Assembly (NCBI GenBank): GCA_014529385.2
Contig: CM043944.1
Span: 81,002,384-81,066,383 of the forward strand
Length of the DNA stretch: 64,000 nucleotides
Origin: Adiantum capillus-veneris
Taxonomy: Eukaryota > Streptophyta > Polypodiopsida > Polypodiales > Pteridaceae
Direction of reading: 5' to 3'
Shown: positions 10,305 to 21,775 of the stretch, piece by piece
How the letters are laid out: each line of letters starts with the position of its first letter
Position numbering within the stretch: position 1 is the first letter of the stretch
Program-made: the position numbers and the translations under genes
The notes under the pieces: model-generated
The model's database searches: none
Seen by the model: only the letters and a program-made list of their open reading frames with translations
What the model was told of the DNA's origin: nothing

Positions 10305-10800
10305 TGTCGCGGGATTTGTATTCGAAAGGTGAGCCGGGAAGGCACCGGGCCCCTTGCTGTGAGAGGTGCGGGAAAAAGAGATTCAGCAGCCACAATTAAT
10401 AGAAACAGAGCTCAAAATAGAAAGTTTAGCTTAAGCCTGATAAACAACAGTATCCCTGCTTAATCAAATGTTAATGGAAACGTTTATGCTCTTTACAAAG
10501 TTTAACTAGTCTCTTATCCAGGTGCTAATCAAGACAATCAATAATGAGCTGCCTTGGACTGCCTTCTGCCCTCAGCTTCCAATGCCTTGGGTGGTCCGAT
10601 CCTGTTTATGGTTACCGACTTAATTTGGAGTTTGAATGGGCTTAGAGATGATGGTAGTCCAAGCTTAATCTTGGCTAATGAGATTAGGATTAGGCTTGGA
10701 TTAGGAGTTTTGGATTTAGGCATAGAGAGTTTACGAAAATCGGCTTAAGCGGGATTAGGATTAGGCTCTTCTAATGAGAGAATTCTTCTCTTGCCATTGT
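10305..10800 (-). repeat. 5' LTR fragment of novel element copy 1
   Basis: The plus strand begins TGTCGCGGGATTTG and aligns with the starts at 16285 and 19074 (shared GCGAAAGGTGAGC(C/T)GGGAAGGCAC, GGCTGTGAGAGG). Similarity fades after about 10790, where the LINE region begins. It is more diverged than the two LTR copies of copy 2 are from each other, so this is an older insertion. Confidence 0.75.
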
Positions 10801-11146
10801 TATCAAAGATTTCATCAAACCTCACTTTGGTATGTCAAGGGTTATGGTTTACGGAGCACATAGAGTGGGTAAGCAAGGAGCTCCTTGCTCAAGAGAACGG
10901 CCAATTGTATGCATGATGAGACCAAACAAAAGATTATCCATGATAATAGTTGGATCTATTTGAGAAATACAAAAGTTTTTGTATGTGAAGATTACACTAT
11001 TACCCAACAAAATATGTGTCTCAAGGCATATGAGGAGAGGAATAAGAAAAACAAGGGGATCTCTCATGAAGAAAATGTGCCCAAGGAGGATGCAAGTCCC
11101 TCAAGAAAATAGGAATGTGTGAACTATGAGGCTGAGTTACAATTGA

Positions 11147-11890
11147 AAGTATGATTTTACAATTGCAATGGATAGCCATGGAACGTGGAGGTTGGCATTG
11201 ATGAACTAACAAGCAAAGCCGATGTTGTACTTCTTGTTGAAACTTGGGAGCATGATACACAAAGATTTAACGGGTTGGACTATTATAATGTACGTTTATT
11301 GATGTGTCAAAGAATCTCAAGCAATGAAGAGGGCAAGGAGGGGTAGAATGTATGGTAAAGAAAAGATCAAAAGATTTTGCATCAATTGTGAAAGATGACA
11401 AACACAAATATTATGTATGGCTGAAAATTATGACACCAAGAAGAGCACCCATTTTTGTAGTCGATTGCTAAATTCCTCACCATGATTCCCCCTTTTATGC
11501 TTGCATGGATAGAGATCATCCATTTTTTTATTTAGAGGAGGACATTGATTATTTTAAAGGAAAAGGTGATGTTATTGTCTTTGGCAATGTGAATGCTCAC
11601 ACAAAAACATTGCAACATGAAACTCAACAATTTGATACCCCATACATTTCAAGGGAGTTGGAAGAATTTCACTTATATAATCATACTTCCATGAATGAGA
11701 AAGAGCCGGATCTTTATGAAAAGTTAACTTTACACGTGTGCAATAGCACGGGTATGCTCATGACCAATGGTGTATCCTTGTGGAACCAATGGATTTACAT
11801 GTAGAACACATAATGGGGACAGTGTGATTGACTATATTCTACTCTCCAAAGCCATCATGTATTGCATAAAGAGTTTTATGCTTGGCCAAT
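11147..11890 (+). pseudogene. LINE endonuclease domain (decayed)
   Basis: This reads as an apurinic/apyrimidinic-type endonuclease that would nick target DNA for target-primed reverse transcription. The beginning 'FYNCNG.PWNVEVG' and 'ADVVLLVETW' (11150-11250) match the N-terminal Asn and Glu motifs. A later block, 11470-11800, has 'PHHDSPFYACMDRDH' and 'GDVIVFGNVNAHT', the conserved G(D/N)xNAH catalytic motif. Several frameshifts separate the blocks. It lies upstream of the reverse transcriptase in the same orientation. Confidence 0.75.
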
Positions 11891-12699
11891 GGACCCCATA
11901 ATTGGACCATCAAACCTTATGTATTGACCTTGCATGCGGAGAAGCAACTAAGCATGACAATCTCAACCAAAGGAAGGACAAGTTAGCACTTTGTATGGAT
12001 TACAAACGGGCACCAATGTATATTGAAATGATTGAGAAAAAGTTATGGATGACAAAGCTTTAATATGATGCACCATTGGAAGCTAAATGAGAAGCTTTCA
12101 AGAAAGTTCTTTGTTCTTGTTGCCGAAGAATTCTTTGCCATAAAGCATGTCCATGGTATCAACAAATATAGATCTTACAAAAGGTGGTTTGATAAAGAAT
12201 GTCAAGATGCTTGAAAGTCCTTGATAAAGCTTGATGCAACTATGGACAAAGAAAACTATTGAAGTCATTTGCAGACATACAAGGCATTGATTCAAAAGAA
12301 GAGAACAAGATGGGAAGTAAAGCATCAATTTTTTCAACTCCAAGAAAAGATACGTTCATGTGAAAGATTTTGGACAAATTTGAGGGGCAAGTGGGTTGAG
12401 AGTTTTGGTAACTTGATTCTTGTGGGTATGTATACACATTGTAGGCAAATATATATGCAACCAATTTTTTTTTATAAATGTCAACTTATGGTTCACTCCC
12501 ATGTATGCCCTTTGGTTTTACTATTGAGGATGTGTGCGGTGGGCTCCAAAAGTTTGCCACTTGCAAAGTGGGATATCTTCAAGTGGATGTGTCATATGTT
12601 CAACCTTGCACTTTAACATGGTATGTCTTGTGATTGGAGCACTAATTGGGTCAAGCATTCGCATAAAAGAGGGGATATAACAATGCAGATAACTACCGA

Positions 12700-14181
12700 A
12701 CTATAATGATTGGGTCTCTTGTGGCAAAGTTGTTTGGGTGCATAACAGAGATACAATTGAGTGATTGGGCTGAAGAGAACGGCAAGCATGCACAAGGACA
12801 AGAGGGTTTTTTGTTGACGCTATACCACCATTGATCGTCTTGTCACTCTTCGAGTTCTCATGGAGGAAAGTCGATTGAAAGGCAAGCGGTTGTATTGTTT
12901 CTTTGTGGACTTTAAGAAATCCTTTCATATGATTCCATGTTACAATTTATCGAGAAGATTGGAAGAACTTCAAGTGTCAAGTGAGTTTATGCTTGCGGTT
13001 TCTCGAATCTATGAGAAGGTGATGTGTCAATTGTGCATGGAGAGAGAAATTAAAAAAAAAATTGCAAGCAGTATTGGGTTAAACAAGGATGTCCATTGTC
13101 ACCAACTCTCTCTGTTCTATGCATCGATCAATTGGAACAAATGATACTTGAATTTATCCAAGAAGAAGGCATTGAAGAGGTTACTATTTGCAATGCGGTA
13201 ATCATGATTTTACTGTATGCAGATGATATAAGTCTTCTAGCACACACTTTAGAGGATGCACAAAAGCTTATGGTTGTCCTTGAGAACTTTTTCTTGGATA
13301 GTAGCCTGATTGTGAATAAATCCAAAATAAAGGTTATGATTGTGAAAATGAATCATAAGGAGAAGCCATGCATTGTGTACAACAATGAGACACCTGAAGT
13401 TGTTGAGAGCTTTATGTACCTTGACCTTGAAGTTCCGGCCAATCACAAGTGGCATGAATGTGCTATGCATCATGTGGAAGTGGGAAAGAGAGTGTGCTAT
13501 GCATTTGAGAACATGGGTAATGCGGGAAACATCAAGTGTTGGGTTCTCAAGAAGTACATTTTTGACACACTGGTGACACCTGTTCTTCTTTATGGAGTTG
13601 AAGTTTGGGGTGGGAGCATCTCAAAGTCTACTTGGAAAGAGTTTGAGAATTTTCAAAAGCATTTTCTTACAAACTGTCTCCAAGTTAAGACACAAACACC
13701 ATATATGCTCCTACTTCTTGAGTCGAGATCTCTTCCAATTGAGGTTATGGACATGGAAAGGGTTGTGGAGTACATGATAAAGATGCATCAAAACCACTCA
13801 CATTGACTTCCTACAGTTGCATGGGAAGTAAGCAAAAAAGTTATAAAGACGCATAAAAGCAAGATCTTGAGCATGCGATGGATGCAAGACATAAAGAAGT
13901 GGCTTGGGAGATGGGGTGCATTAAACTTGCTACATGATGCCTCAATAGACTCCCAAGTGAATGAATCTTTTCTACAACACCAATATATTGTGGCTTGGGA
14001 GAAATCTGGTGGGTCATGCTTCATACATTACACCACACATATTGCCCCCAACTACAAAACCATGTTCGTCTCGCTGAAAGAGGAGACCGTACTCCCTTAC
14101 ATGCTTGAGCATATCCCTTGTCAGTGTTACACACTATTGCAGCCATTCGGCGTACATCCCACTCCCTTGGATGCGACTTAG
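12700..14181 (+). pseudogene. LINE reverse transcriptase and C-terminal region (decayed)
   Basis: The polymerase copies LINE RNA into the nicked target. Positions 12860-13140 carry 'YCFFVDFKKSFHMIP', the FVDFxKAFD catalytic motif with the Asp present. After a frameshift near 13090, 13096-13806 carries 'LLYADDISLL' (the YADD centre at 13216-13227), 'SFMYLDLEV' and 'LLYGVEVWGG'. The remaining frame to 14181 is the C-terminal region ('MRWMQDIKKWLGRWGALNLL'). Stops and frameshifts (13090, 13804) break the frame. The YADD active site itself is intact. Confidence 0.88.
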
Positions 14182-14490
14182 AGCATCGGGGCAATCAAGA
14201 AGAGACAAATTGTCGATAGTGCACACTATGATCACTATAGGTTCGAGAGTCTGAGTATCACACACTACTAGAGTGCTCAGCTATTGGTCACATCCGCACT
14301 TGATTCCCTCTCATTTTTAGCCATTACTTAGACCTATGTGCTTTTGTCTCCTAGCCACAGTGTGGGCTCTCCATTGCGATTTTCATCACCAGAATTTTTG
14401 AGCATCAAGAGTCACTCATCAGTCATACACATACTACATCACATGTAATTTTGGTCCCATAGGTCATATTTGACCTTCAAGGATAATAAT

Positions 14491-14494
<4 letters not shown>
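14182..14494 (+). other. LINE 3' untranslated region
   Basis: This non-coding 3' end carries a faint trace of a C-terminal cysteine/histidine region ('RESEYHTLLECSAIGHIRT'). Its reverse complement reappears at 25945-26335, which is how the end was located. It finishes just before the TC tract. Confidence 0.7.
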
Positions 14495-15055
<561 letters not shown>

Positions 15056-15189
15056 TTTTTCCAAATTTCCAACAATTCTTTTGGAGGGTAGCATTTTCCT
15101 AGCCCAATTCTAGAAGGTAAAACCACCTTAGAAGGGTGTGGTAGCCTTCTAATTTTACAGCTAGTCAAGAAGCTTCTAGCAAATGATCA

Positions 15190-16284
15190 ACCAAGGCTTC
15201 CCTAGAAATATGTCAGTGTAGGATTTGTAGTCAAGGGTTATTGGAAGTTGTTGTGCTTAGCAAACCATTGGTAGATATGTGCAAGTGTGGTGCTCTCAAT
15301 TTGGAATGCTTTCACTTTAAAGGTAATCAATAAACAAAAAAAAGATGACATGAGAGAATAGATTCCCAATGAGGTCGCCAGACTATTGGAAGGCAATGTC
15401 ATGCTTTGGTCGATATGTATGCCAAGCGTAATGTACAATTAAAAGAACATTAAATTTTGGACACACTCTCAATGTGGAATGCTACATCTCAAACTCCTTG
15501 GAAGCTCTAGGCCATTTTCAAACTATGATCGCCTATGCTCACGTTTTGAATGCATATGGCTTCGTGCAAGATGCTCACATGGGAAAACACATTTATGATG
15601 GTATTGTACATCAAGGGCTATTGAATAGAGATGCCATACTTGGTTATGCTATGGGAAACCTTTATGCCAAATATGGTGTGCTCAATATGCTATTGAGCTC
15701 TAGGATTTTTTCATCTAATGCAAATGTAATTTTTGATGCTTAGAGGCATGTAGCATTATGAGAGCTGTTGACATGGCTAGCCAAGTGGCAGTCGAGGATT
15801 CTTGAAAAAGAACATCATGTTGGCAATTGATGCTTAGTTGACTTATTTGCCAAGGTGCTGAGCTTCATGTGAAAGATGTGGTTTCGACATAGAAAGGTAT
15901 GTGGCTATAGCTATTAAGCTCTAGGCTATTTCAGCTAATACAAAATGGGACTCTTTCTAAATTCAAGTGCCATTGTTGGAATCTTGAGGGCATGTGGTAT
16001 TATGCAAGATGTTGACATGATAGTCAAGGACTACTCAGAGATGACATCATGCTTGGCAATGATTTGACTAACATGTGTACCTATGTGGTGATGTTTGGAT
16101 GGGATGTGTCTTGGCATCTTACTACAAGGTATGTCCAGCATGGGCAAGGCTAGGAAGCTTTGGGTTGTTTACAACATGGCATCTTGCATTTTCAAGAAAT
16201 ATGGCATCATGAAATATATTGGATTGGGAAAACAAACTTATGTTGTGATCCAAAATTTGGGAATGTTGAGAAAAACCAATATGG
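15190..16284 (+). pseudogene. Pentatricopeptide repeat (PPR) pseudogene
   Basis: PPR proteins bind organelle RNA through tandem 35-residue helical repeats. Here, across all three frames, are degraded PPR phrases: 'KPLVDMCKCGAL' (near 15265), 'ALVDMYAKRNV' (15402), 'YAHVLNAYG', 'HMGKHIYDGIVHQGLLNRD' and 'NLYAKYGVLNM' (15530-15690), 'VGILRACGIMQDVDM' (15975), and 'TTRYVQHGQG' (16120). Wording such as 'GKxIxxxIVxQGLL' is typical of PLS-class PPRs expanded in seed-free plants. Many frameshifts and stops make it a relic. The novel LTR element copy 2 interrupts its end at 16284. Confidence 0.75.
16281..16284 (+). repeat. Target-site duplication ATGG (left)
   Basis: ATGG lies immediately outside TGTCGGGG at 16285 and again immediately outside CACGACA at 21365-21368. 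An unoccupied paralogous site at 21577-21585 reads AATATGGTGCATAG, which confirms a 4-bp duplication. Confidence 0.85.
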
Positions 16285-17500
16285 TGTCGGGGGATAATTG
16301 TGCGAAAGGTGAGCTGGGAAGGCACAGGGCCCCTGGCTGTGAGAGGTGCGAGGAAAGAGGTGCAACAGGCACAATTAACGACAACAGTGTTCAAAACAAA
16401 CAGTTCGCCTAATTCGAGTTAATCAATAGAATCCATGATTAATCAATCACTAATGGAGGCTTAATGCTCCTTACAAGATGAAACCTGGCTTAGTCCAGGT
16501 GCTAATTAGGAAAAGTGATTATGACCTACTTGGTAGGTCTTCTGCTTCTTCTCGTTATGGCATAGAAACTTCCGTCTGCCAATGGCCGTTTGATTTGGCT
16601 TAAGGTTTATGGCTTAATTCCCTGATTTGAATGGGTTTATCGTGATCTGCCTTAAGCTTGGTTTGATTTGAATGGCTAATCAAGCTTAGAATAGGGTTAG
16701 GATGAATTATGGAGGTTTAGTTTGGGGATTTGAATGGCTAATAATGGCTTAATGATATCGAGAGCTTTGGCTTGAGTTGATCCGAGAAGGTTCGGCTAGG
16801 AGGGCGAGATCAAGCTTAGTTTCGGCTTAAGAGATTTGGATTAGCTTGCTAATCACCTCCGGAAAGAAGAGGATTTTCTAAGATGATAAGGAGAAGAGCT
16901 TCAGATTGGCTTAAGAAGATTAAATTAAGCTCGGCTAATGAATTTGAGGTTAGGCTCTGCTAATGGTTTGAGATTAGGCTTTGCTTGAGCTTAAGAAAGC
17001 TTGGCTTCAAGAAAGCAAGGGCTTTGGCTTCAACGGATCAAACAAGCTCGGATTAAGCTTAGGATTACGAAGGCTAAGAAGAATCCCGGAGAGTTGGCTT
17101 AGAGAGGTTATCATTAAGGTGCTGATGAGATCCAAGTTTTAGACCATCCAGGCTTGATTTAGAGAGCTTGGGCTAACCCTGGCTAATGAATTCGAGAGCG
17201 CCCACAAAAGAAAATTCGTTCCCTTCCTTTTAGGTTGCATGAGAAAAAAACCTATTTTCGGCCATCCCATTAGTGATATCGCTAATGGGAATGGCTTCTT
17301 GATACGTGGCAGTGGTGAAAATGAGGTGTGCGAAAACCGCCAAGACAGGTTCCGAAAGGGAGCGCCATGGCGTGCCGGCAATCTTGCGCTTCACGCTCAT
17401 GCTCATCCGAGCCCTGCACAGCCCGGCGTGAGCGGATCTTCATCTCTGTCCGAGCTCTTTCGCTGCCTGCTCGCCATGTCTCCTTTTTTCTTTTGGCTTC

Positions 17501-17523
17501 CCACCCTATTAAAATTAGGGTGG
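17501..17523 (+). repeat. LTR palindrome, first copy
   Basis: CCACCCTATTAAAATTAGGG plus TGG forms an 8-bp inverted repeat (CCACCCTA/TAGGGTGG) around TTAAAAT. The same hairpin occurs at 20293-20315 in the other LTR. Its AT loop could serve as a TATA-like element on the minus strand, or as a terminator-like structure. Confidence 0.7.
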
Positions 17524-17699
17524 CCGCTTTTAATGGGCGGCCTTTTGCTCATTGGGTGCACATCTTGCCAATTGGTTGCCTTTGGGGCATTGGGTGCCCA
17601 AGACTCTTGCAAAGGCTCTACATTTGATTTACATCTTGGGCCCCAGCCACGGCAATGCCAAGCACGACTCTTCAGGCGGCTCTCAAAGGGCTTCATTGG

Positions 17700-17945
17700 G
17701 TACCACATTTGGCCTTCATATTGGCCAAAGCATCGCCAAGCTTCCTTCATTGGGTGGCCACATTGGGCGGGCATTGGCATACATGCTGGCCAAGGAAATG
17801 CAGTAGGCATCAATTTTGGCATAGGTATTGATTAAAGCATCACCAAGCACCACATTTTTCTTCAGTAGCCCTCGATTGACAATATCATTGTGAATTTTAT
17901 TGTCCGTAACAACATCTCAAATAATGTCAAAATTACCTAGCTCAA
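17700..17945 (-). pseudogene. PPR-like fragment inside the LTR, first copy
   Basis: The minus strand carries the same PPR-type wording as the better preserved copy at 20500-20740. The fragment is embedded in the LTR, so it moved as part of the LTR and not as a separate gene. It has no start or complete repeat set. Confidence 0.5.
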
Positions 17946-18206
17946 TAGTGTCACAACAACTGACACCGAGCTCTGCCTGTCAAGCCGTAAATCCCATTAG
18001 ACTTCTCAAACTGCATAAAATTCATACAACCCTTGCCGAGGCTGTAAAATTCCTAGATGGCACACCGTCTGAGCGGACCGGGCTGGTACGGAACCGGCCC
18101 CCGGTGCATCTTTAACGGCCAATAACTTGGCAATCGTAAATTCGATCACCGATCTGAAAAGACCAACTCACTCCAGAAATTGAGCACTTCAGCCGAATGC
18201 ATTGCT

Positions 18207-19030
18207 GCCCTGCTCAGCTATAGTGCCGATATAACCATTAGAAGCCTGTAGTGGCTCATCTCCTTGATAGACTTGTTAAGATCATCCCATGCCAAGGTCA
18301 GTAGCTTGAAATTTTTTTGTTGTAGAGTCTAGCTCTTTGCTAGAACCATTATTCGAGGTAACTTCCATGCGAGCAGTCTTCGAAAAAAAATCATATATTT
18401 GTGTTTGAGCAGTAAATTCATTATGTACCTTTGCTCGGTTGTTCAAAATATGGTCCTTTGTCGTTGAATCAGCTACTTCCAAAGCTGTATTTGCCTTGGC
18501 TTCACTTCTTGCAGAAATATGGTCCCAAAATTGATCATAATTAAGGAACTGCATATGATCCCCTTCTTCTTTATAGAAAACAATCTGGCTTCGTTAATTA
18601 ATCTCCTTCATTGTTAACTCGATAATTTTTGAGCTTTCATGAACAAACCCATCTGCCAAAAAGTCCCACTGTGTGGGGTATGTCTCTGCCAGTTCTCGGA
18701 CCTTATCTTTAAACTCAGAGGTTACTACTTCTTCAAAGGTTGAAATCATCCGATCTTCTGGAATTCCTCGGCTCTTCATCTCCACTTGACAGCATGCAAG
18801 GAGTCCATCTGGATCATGTCCTTGAAAAAATCCACACTGTTCATGTACGACATCAAATGCCATCTCCACTGCATCATTAATCTGCTCTTTCATCCTCATA
18901 GCTTTTACTTCTTGCAAACATCTTTGAACTAAGCCCAACATCTTTGAAAAATCTGTTGCTGCCAGATTTTTATCAAATCTAGAGGTTGTAGTCTTCAATA
19001 AACTGCATTATCTCTCCTGGAATCTCCATC
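18207..19030 (-). pseudogene. N-terminal third of the novel ORF, copy 2
   Basis: The start 'MEIPGEIMQFIEDYN' at about 19030 is followed by a small deletion and frameshift near 18980. The frame then continues 'RFDKNLAATDFSKMLG' to a TAA at 18594 and onward in the same frame ('MQFLNYDQFWDHIS') to 18282. It is closely similar to copy 1 over about 270 residues. At 18594-18600 this copy has its own stop, but three codons later it has CAG where copy 1 has TAG. The two copies were therefore inactivated independently. The ORF is cut at 18207 by fusion to LTR sequence. Confidence 0.75.
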
Positions 19031-19049
19031 CTGCCGTCCCATGCGGCTT

Positions 19050-19073
19050 GTTTCACGTCAGGTTCACCAAGAA
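19050..19073 (-). promoter_or_regulatory. Primer-binding-like site, novel element copy 2
   Basis: After the LTR end CCCCGACA the minus strand reads TTCTTGGTGAACCTGACGTG, matching copy 1 apart from a few bases. Conservation next to the LTR end supports a tRNA primer site. The tRNA is not identified. Confidence 0.55.
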
Positions 19074-20292
19074 TGTCGGGGGATAATTGTGCGAAAGGTG
19101 AGCCGGGAAGGCACCGAGCCCCTGGCTGTGAGAGATGCGGGGAAAGAGGTGCAACAGGCACAATTACCGACAACAGTGTTCAAAACAAACAATTCGCCTA
19201 ATTCCAATGAATCAGTAGAATCCATTATTAATCAATCACTAATGGAGGCTTAATTCTCCTTACAAGATGCAACTTGGCTTAATCCAGGTGCTAATCAAGA
19301 AAAGTGATAATGACCTGCTTGGTTATGCCTTCTGCTTCTTCCAGTTATGGCATAGGAACTTTCGTCTGCCAATGGCCGTCTGATTTGGCTTAAGGTTTAT
19401 GGCTTAAATCCTTGATTTGAATGGGTTTATCATGATCCGCCTGAAGCTTGGTTTGATTCGAATGGCTAATCAAGCTTAGAATAGGGTTAGGATGAATTAT
19501 GGAGGTTTAGTTTGGGGATTTGAATGGCTAATGATGGCTTAATGATATCTAGAGCTTTGGCTTGAGTTGATCCGAGAAGGTTCGGATAGGAGGGCGAGAT
19601 CAAGCTTGGTTTTAGATTAAGAGATTTGGATTAGCTTGCTAATCACCTCCAGAAAGAAGAGGGTTTTCTAAGATGATAAGGAGAAGAGCTTTAGATTTTG
19701 GCTTAAGAAGATTAAATTAAGCTCGGCTAATGAATTTGAGGTTAGGCTCTGCTAATGGTTTGAGATTAGGCTTTGCTTGAGCTTAAGAAATCTTGGCTTC
19801 AAGAGAGCAAGGGATTTGGCTTCAACGGATCAAACAAGCTCGGATTAAGCTTAAGATTACGAAGGCTAAGAAGAATCCCGGAGAGTTGGCTTAGAGAGGT
19901 TATCATTAAGGTGCTGATGAGATCCAAGTTTTAGATCATCCAGTCTTGATTTAGAGAGCTTGGGCTAACCCTGGATAATGAATTTGAGAGTGCCCACAAA
20001 AGAAAATTCGTTCCCTTCCTTCTAGGTTGCATGAGAATAAAACCTATTTTCGGCCATCCCATTAGCAATATCGCTAATGGGAATGGCTTCTTGATACGTG
20101 GCAGTGATGAAAATGAGGTGTGCGAAAACCGCCAGGACAAGTTCCGAAAGGGAGCGCCATGGCGTGCCGACAATCTTTCGCTTCACGCTCGTGCTCATCC
20201 GAGCCCTGCACAGCCCGGCGTGAGCGGATCTTCATCTCTGTCCGAGCTCTTTCGCTGCCTGCTCGCCATGTCTCCTTTTTTCTTTTGGCTTC

Positions 20293-20315
20293 CCACCCTA
20301 TTAAAATTAGGGTGG
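20293..20315 (+). repeat. LTR palindrome, second copy
   Basis: This is the same CCACCCTA/TAGGGTGG hairpin as at 17501-17523, at the equivalent LTR position. Confidence 0.7.
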
Positions 20316-20499
20316 CCCCTTTTAATGGGTGTCCTTTTGCTCATTGGGTGCGCATCTTGCCAATTGGTTGCCTTTGGGGCATTGGGCGCCCAAGACTCTT
20401 GCAAGGGCTCTACATTTGATTTACATCTCGGGCCCCGGCCACAGCAATGCCAAGCACGAATCTTCGGGCGGCTCTCAAAGGGCTTCATTGGGTACCACA

Positions 20500-20740
20500 T
20501 TTGGCCTTCATATTGGCCAAAGCATCACCAAGCTTCCTTCATTGGGCAGCCACATTGGGCGGGCATTGGCATACATGCTGGCCAAGGCAATGCAGTAGGC
20601 ATCAGTTTGGGCATACATATCGATTAAAGAATCACCAAGCACCACATCTTTCTTCAGCCGCCCTCGACTGACAATATCATAGTGAATTTTATTGTCCGTA
20701 ACAACATCTCGAATAATGTCAAAATTACCCATCTCAGTAG
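20500..20740 (-). pseudogene. PPR-like fragment inside the LTR, second copy
   Basis: The minus strand encodes 'KIHYDIVSRGRLKKDVVLGD' followed by 'SLIDMYAQTDAY' and 'ALASMYANA'. This matches the linker-plus-helix pattern of PLS-class PPR proteins ('KxIHxxIVSRGxLKKDVVLG', 'SLIDMYA'). It spans roughly two repeats and has no gene boundaries. Together with the copy at 17700 it indicates that this LTR once captured part of a PPR gene, or grew from one. Confidence 0.6.
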
Positions 20741-21364
20741 TGTCGCAACAACTGTCACCGGACTCTACTTGTCAAGCCGTAAATCCCATTAGACTTCTCA
20801 AACTGCATAAAATGCATACAACCCTTGCTGAGGCTGTAAAATTCCCAGATGGCACACCGACTAAGCGGACCGGACTGGTACGGAACTGACCCCCGGTGCA
20901 TCTTCAACGGCCAATAACTTGGCAACCGTAAATCCGATCACCAATCTGAAAAGACCGACTCGCTCCAAAAATTGAGCACTTCAGCCCGATGTATTCATTT
21001 CAGTTTTGTCCCCTCAGCTGCACTTGCCCAATCCAGTACGGATCTGCTACTGACTGAAATTAAAACTGTCATAACTTCTTATCCGTATCTTCGATTCACA
21101 AGCCATAAAGACATGCACGTAGAGCCCTTCAAGTACTTCAACGCTGATTAATAAAATCCTAGCTTTAACCATATTAAGCATACTCTCTGTTTAGCAGTAC
21201 CATGACATCTTTTGGCCCTTACAACCCCATCTGGTACACTTTTAGCTTATAAATTGGCTTGTTAGCAAGCCCTTATAACTGCTGAATAATCATGCAAGAT
21301 TCCAATACACCTGATTGGCTTTCCTTTGCTCATTTTCTTGTCATGGGAGCGGAGCGGCACGACA

Positions 21365-21775
21365 ATGGTGCGTAGCAATCCTTCGATAAACGTGCCCAAA
21401 TATTAGATTACTTACAAGGGTGTGAGGAGATAGCTACACACTATTCACACTACTACACACGATCCCATGGGATGCAATAGACTACCTCCATGCTACTATC
21501 AGTCAAAGTAAGAGCCACCCTACTACAAGCTATATCCCCTTTTTATGCCAAAGATGGGGAATGTTGAGAAAAACCAATATGGTGCATAGAAATCTTTGGA
21601 TGAACGTGCCCAAAGATTGAATAACTTAGAAGGGTGTGAGGAAATAGCTACACACTATTATTCACACTACCACACAAGGCCCCATGGGATGCGATAGACC
21701 AGCTCCATGCTACCATTAGTCAAAGTTAGAGCCACCCCACTACAAGTTATATACCCTCTTGACACAAATAGGGGT
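21365..21775 (+). repeat. Tandem duplicated 200-bp unit flanking the insertion
   Basis: Two tandem units share GATGAACGTGCCCAAA, GGGTGTGAGGA(G/A)ATAGC, CCCATGGGATGC and AGAGCCACCC. Unit one is split by the novel element (16257-16284 plus 21365-21556) and unit two is intact (21557-21775). The second unit therefore shows the site before insertion. No gene is apparent in it. Confidence 0.8.

Larger units (their letters stand above)
7350..10800 (-). mobile_element. Novel pol-less LTR retrotransposon, copy 1
   Basis: On the minus strand this reads partial 5' LTR (10800-10305), primer-binding-like site, a long unrecognised reading frame (10259-8190), polypurine tract (7762-7750) and partial 3' LTR (7749-about 7350). 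Its LTR and internal parts match copy 2 at 16285-21364. No reverse transcriptase, RNase H, protease or integrase motif is visible in the 2.55-kb internal region. It is therefore a non-autonomous element, possibly of the large-derivative (LARD) kind but with a coding frame. Both LTRs are truncated. The outer limits are approximate because the ends are degraded. Confidence 0.8.
10840..14494 (+). mobile_element. LINE (non-LTR retrotransposon), nearly full length, decayed
   Basis: An endonuclease-then-reverse-transcriptase order with a 3' untranslated region and a TC-repeat tail marks a LINE. Two other truncated copies of the same family are in the window (29540-30827 and 25945-26335, both minus strand). 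Aligning them sets the 3' end at about 14494. The 5' boundary near 10840 is a guess, from where sequence unlike the preceding LTR begins. Many frameshifts and stops are present. Confidence 0.8.
16285..18206 (-). repeat. 3' LTR (5'-truncated) of novel element copy 2
   Basis: This 1.92-kb segment is nearly identical to 19074-20995. It contains a region rich in GGCTAAT/GGCTTAA motifs (16550-17180), a palindrome (17501-17523) and a PPR-like fragment on the minus strand (17700-17945). The 198-codon plus-strand frame at 17239-17835 is present in both LTRs, but it looks like a by-product and I do not call it a gene. Confidence 0.88.
16285..21364 (-). mobile_element. Novel pol-less LTR retrotransposon, copy 2
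   Basis: On the minus strand this reads complete 5' LTR (21364-19074), primer-binding-like site (19073-19050), the N-terminal third of the unrecognised ORF (about 19030-18207), then a 3' LTR lacking its first 370 bp (about 18206-16285). Ends are TGTCG...CGACA with a 4-bp ATGG target duplication. The internal region and the start of the 3' LTR have been deleted together, with the junction near 18206 where ORF sequence meets mid-LTR sequence. No pol is present. The two LTR copies are about 95% alike, so this copy is younger than copy 1. Confidence 0.88.
19074..21364 (-). repeat. 5' LTR (complete, 2291 bp) of novel element copy 2
   Basis: This is the only full LTR of the family in the window. 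On the minus strand it runs from TGTCGTGCCGCTCCG to CCCCCGACA. Its first 380 bp match the 3' LTR fragment of copy 1 and the rest matches the truncated LTR at 16285. It contains a palindrome (20293-20315) and a PPR-like fragment (20500-20740). Confidence 0.88.

Noticed and set aside
17239-17835. 198-codon plus-strand ORF present in both LTR copies (also 20031-20627)
   Set aside because: It is opposite to the element's transcription, has biased Trp/His/Gly composition and no domain. Being in both LTRs reflects their recent common origin, not selection.
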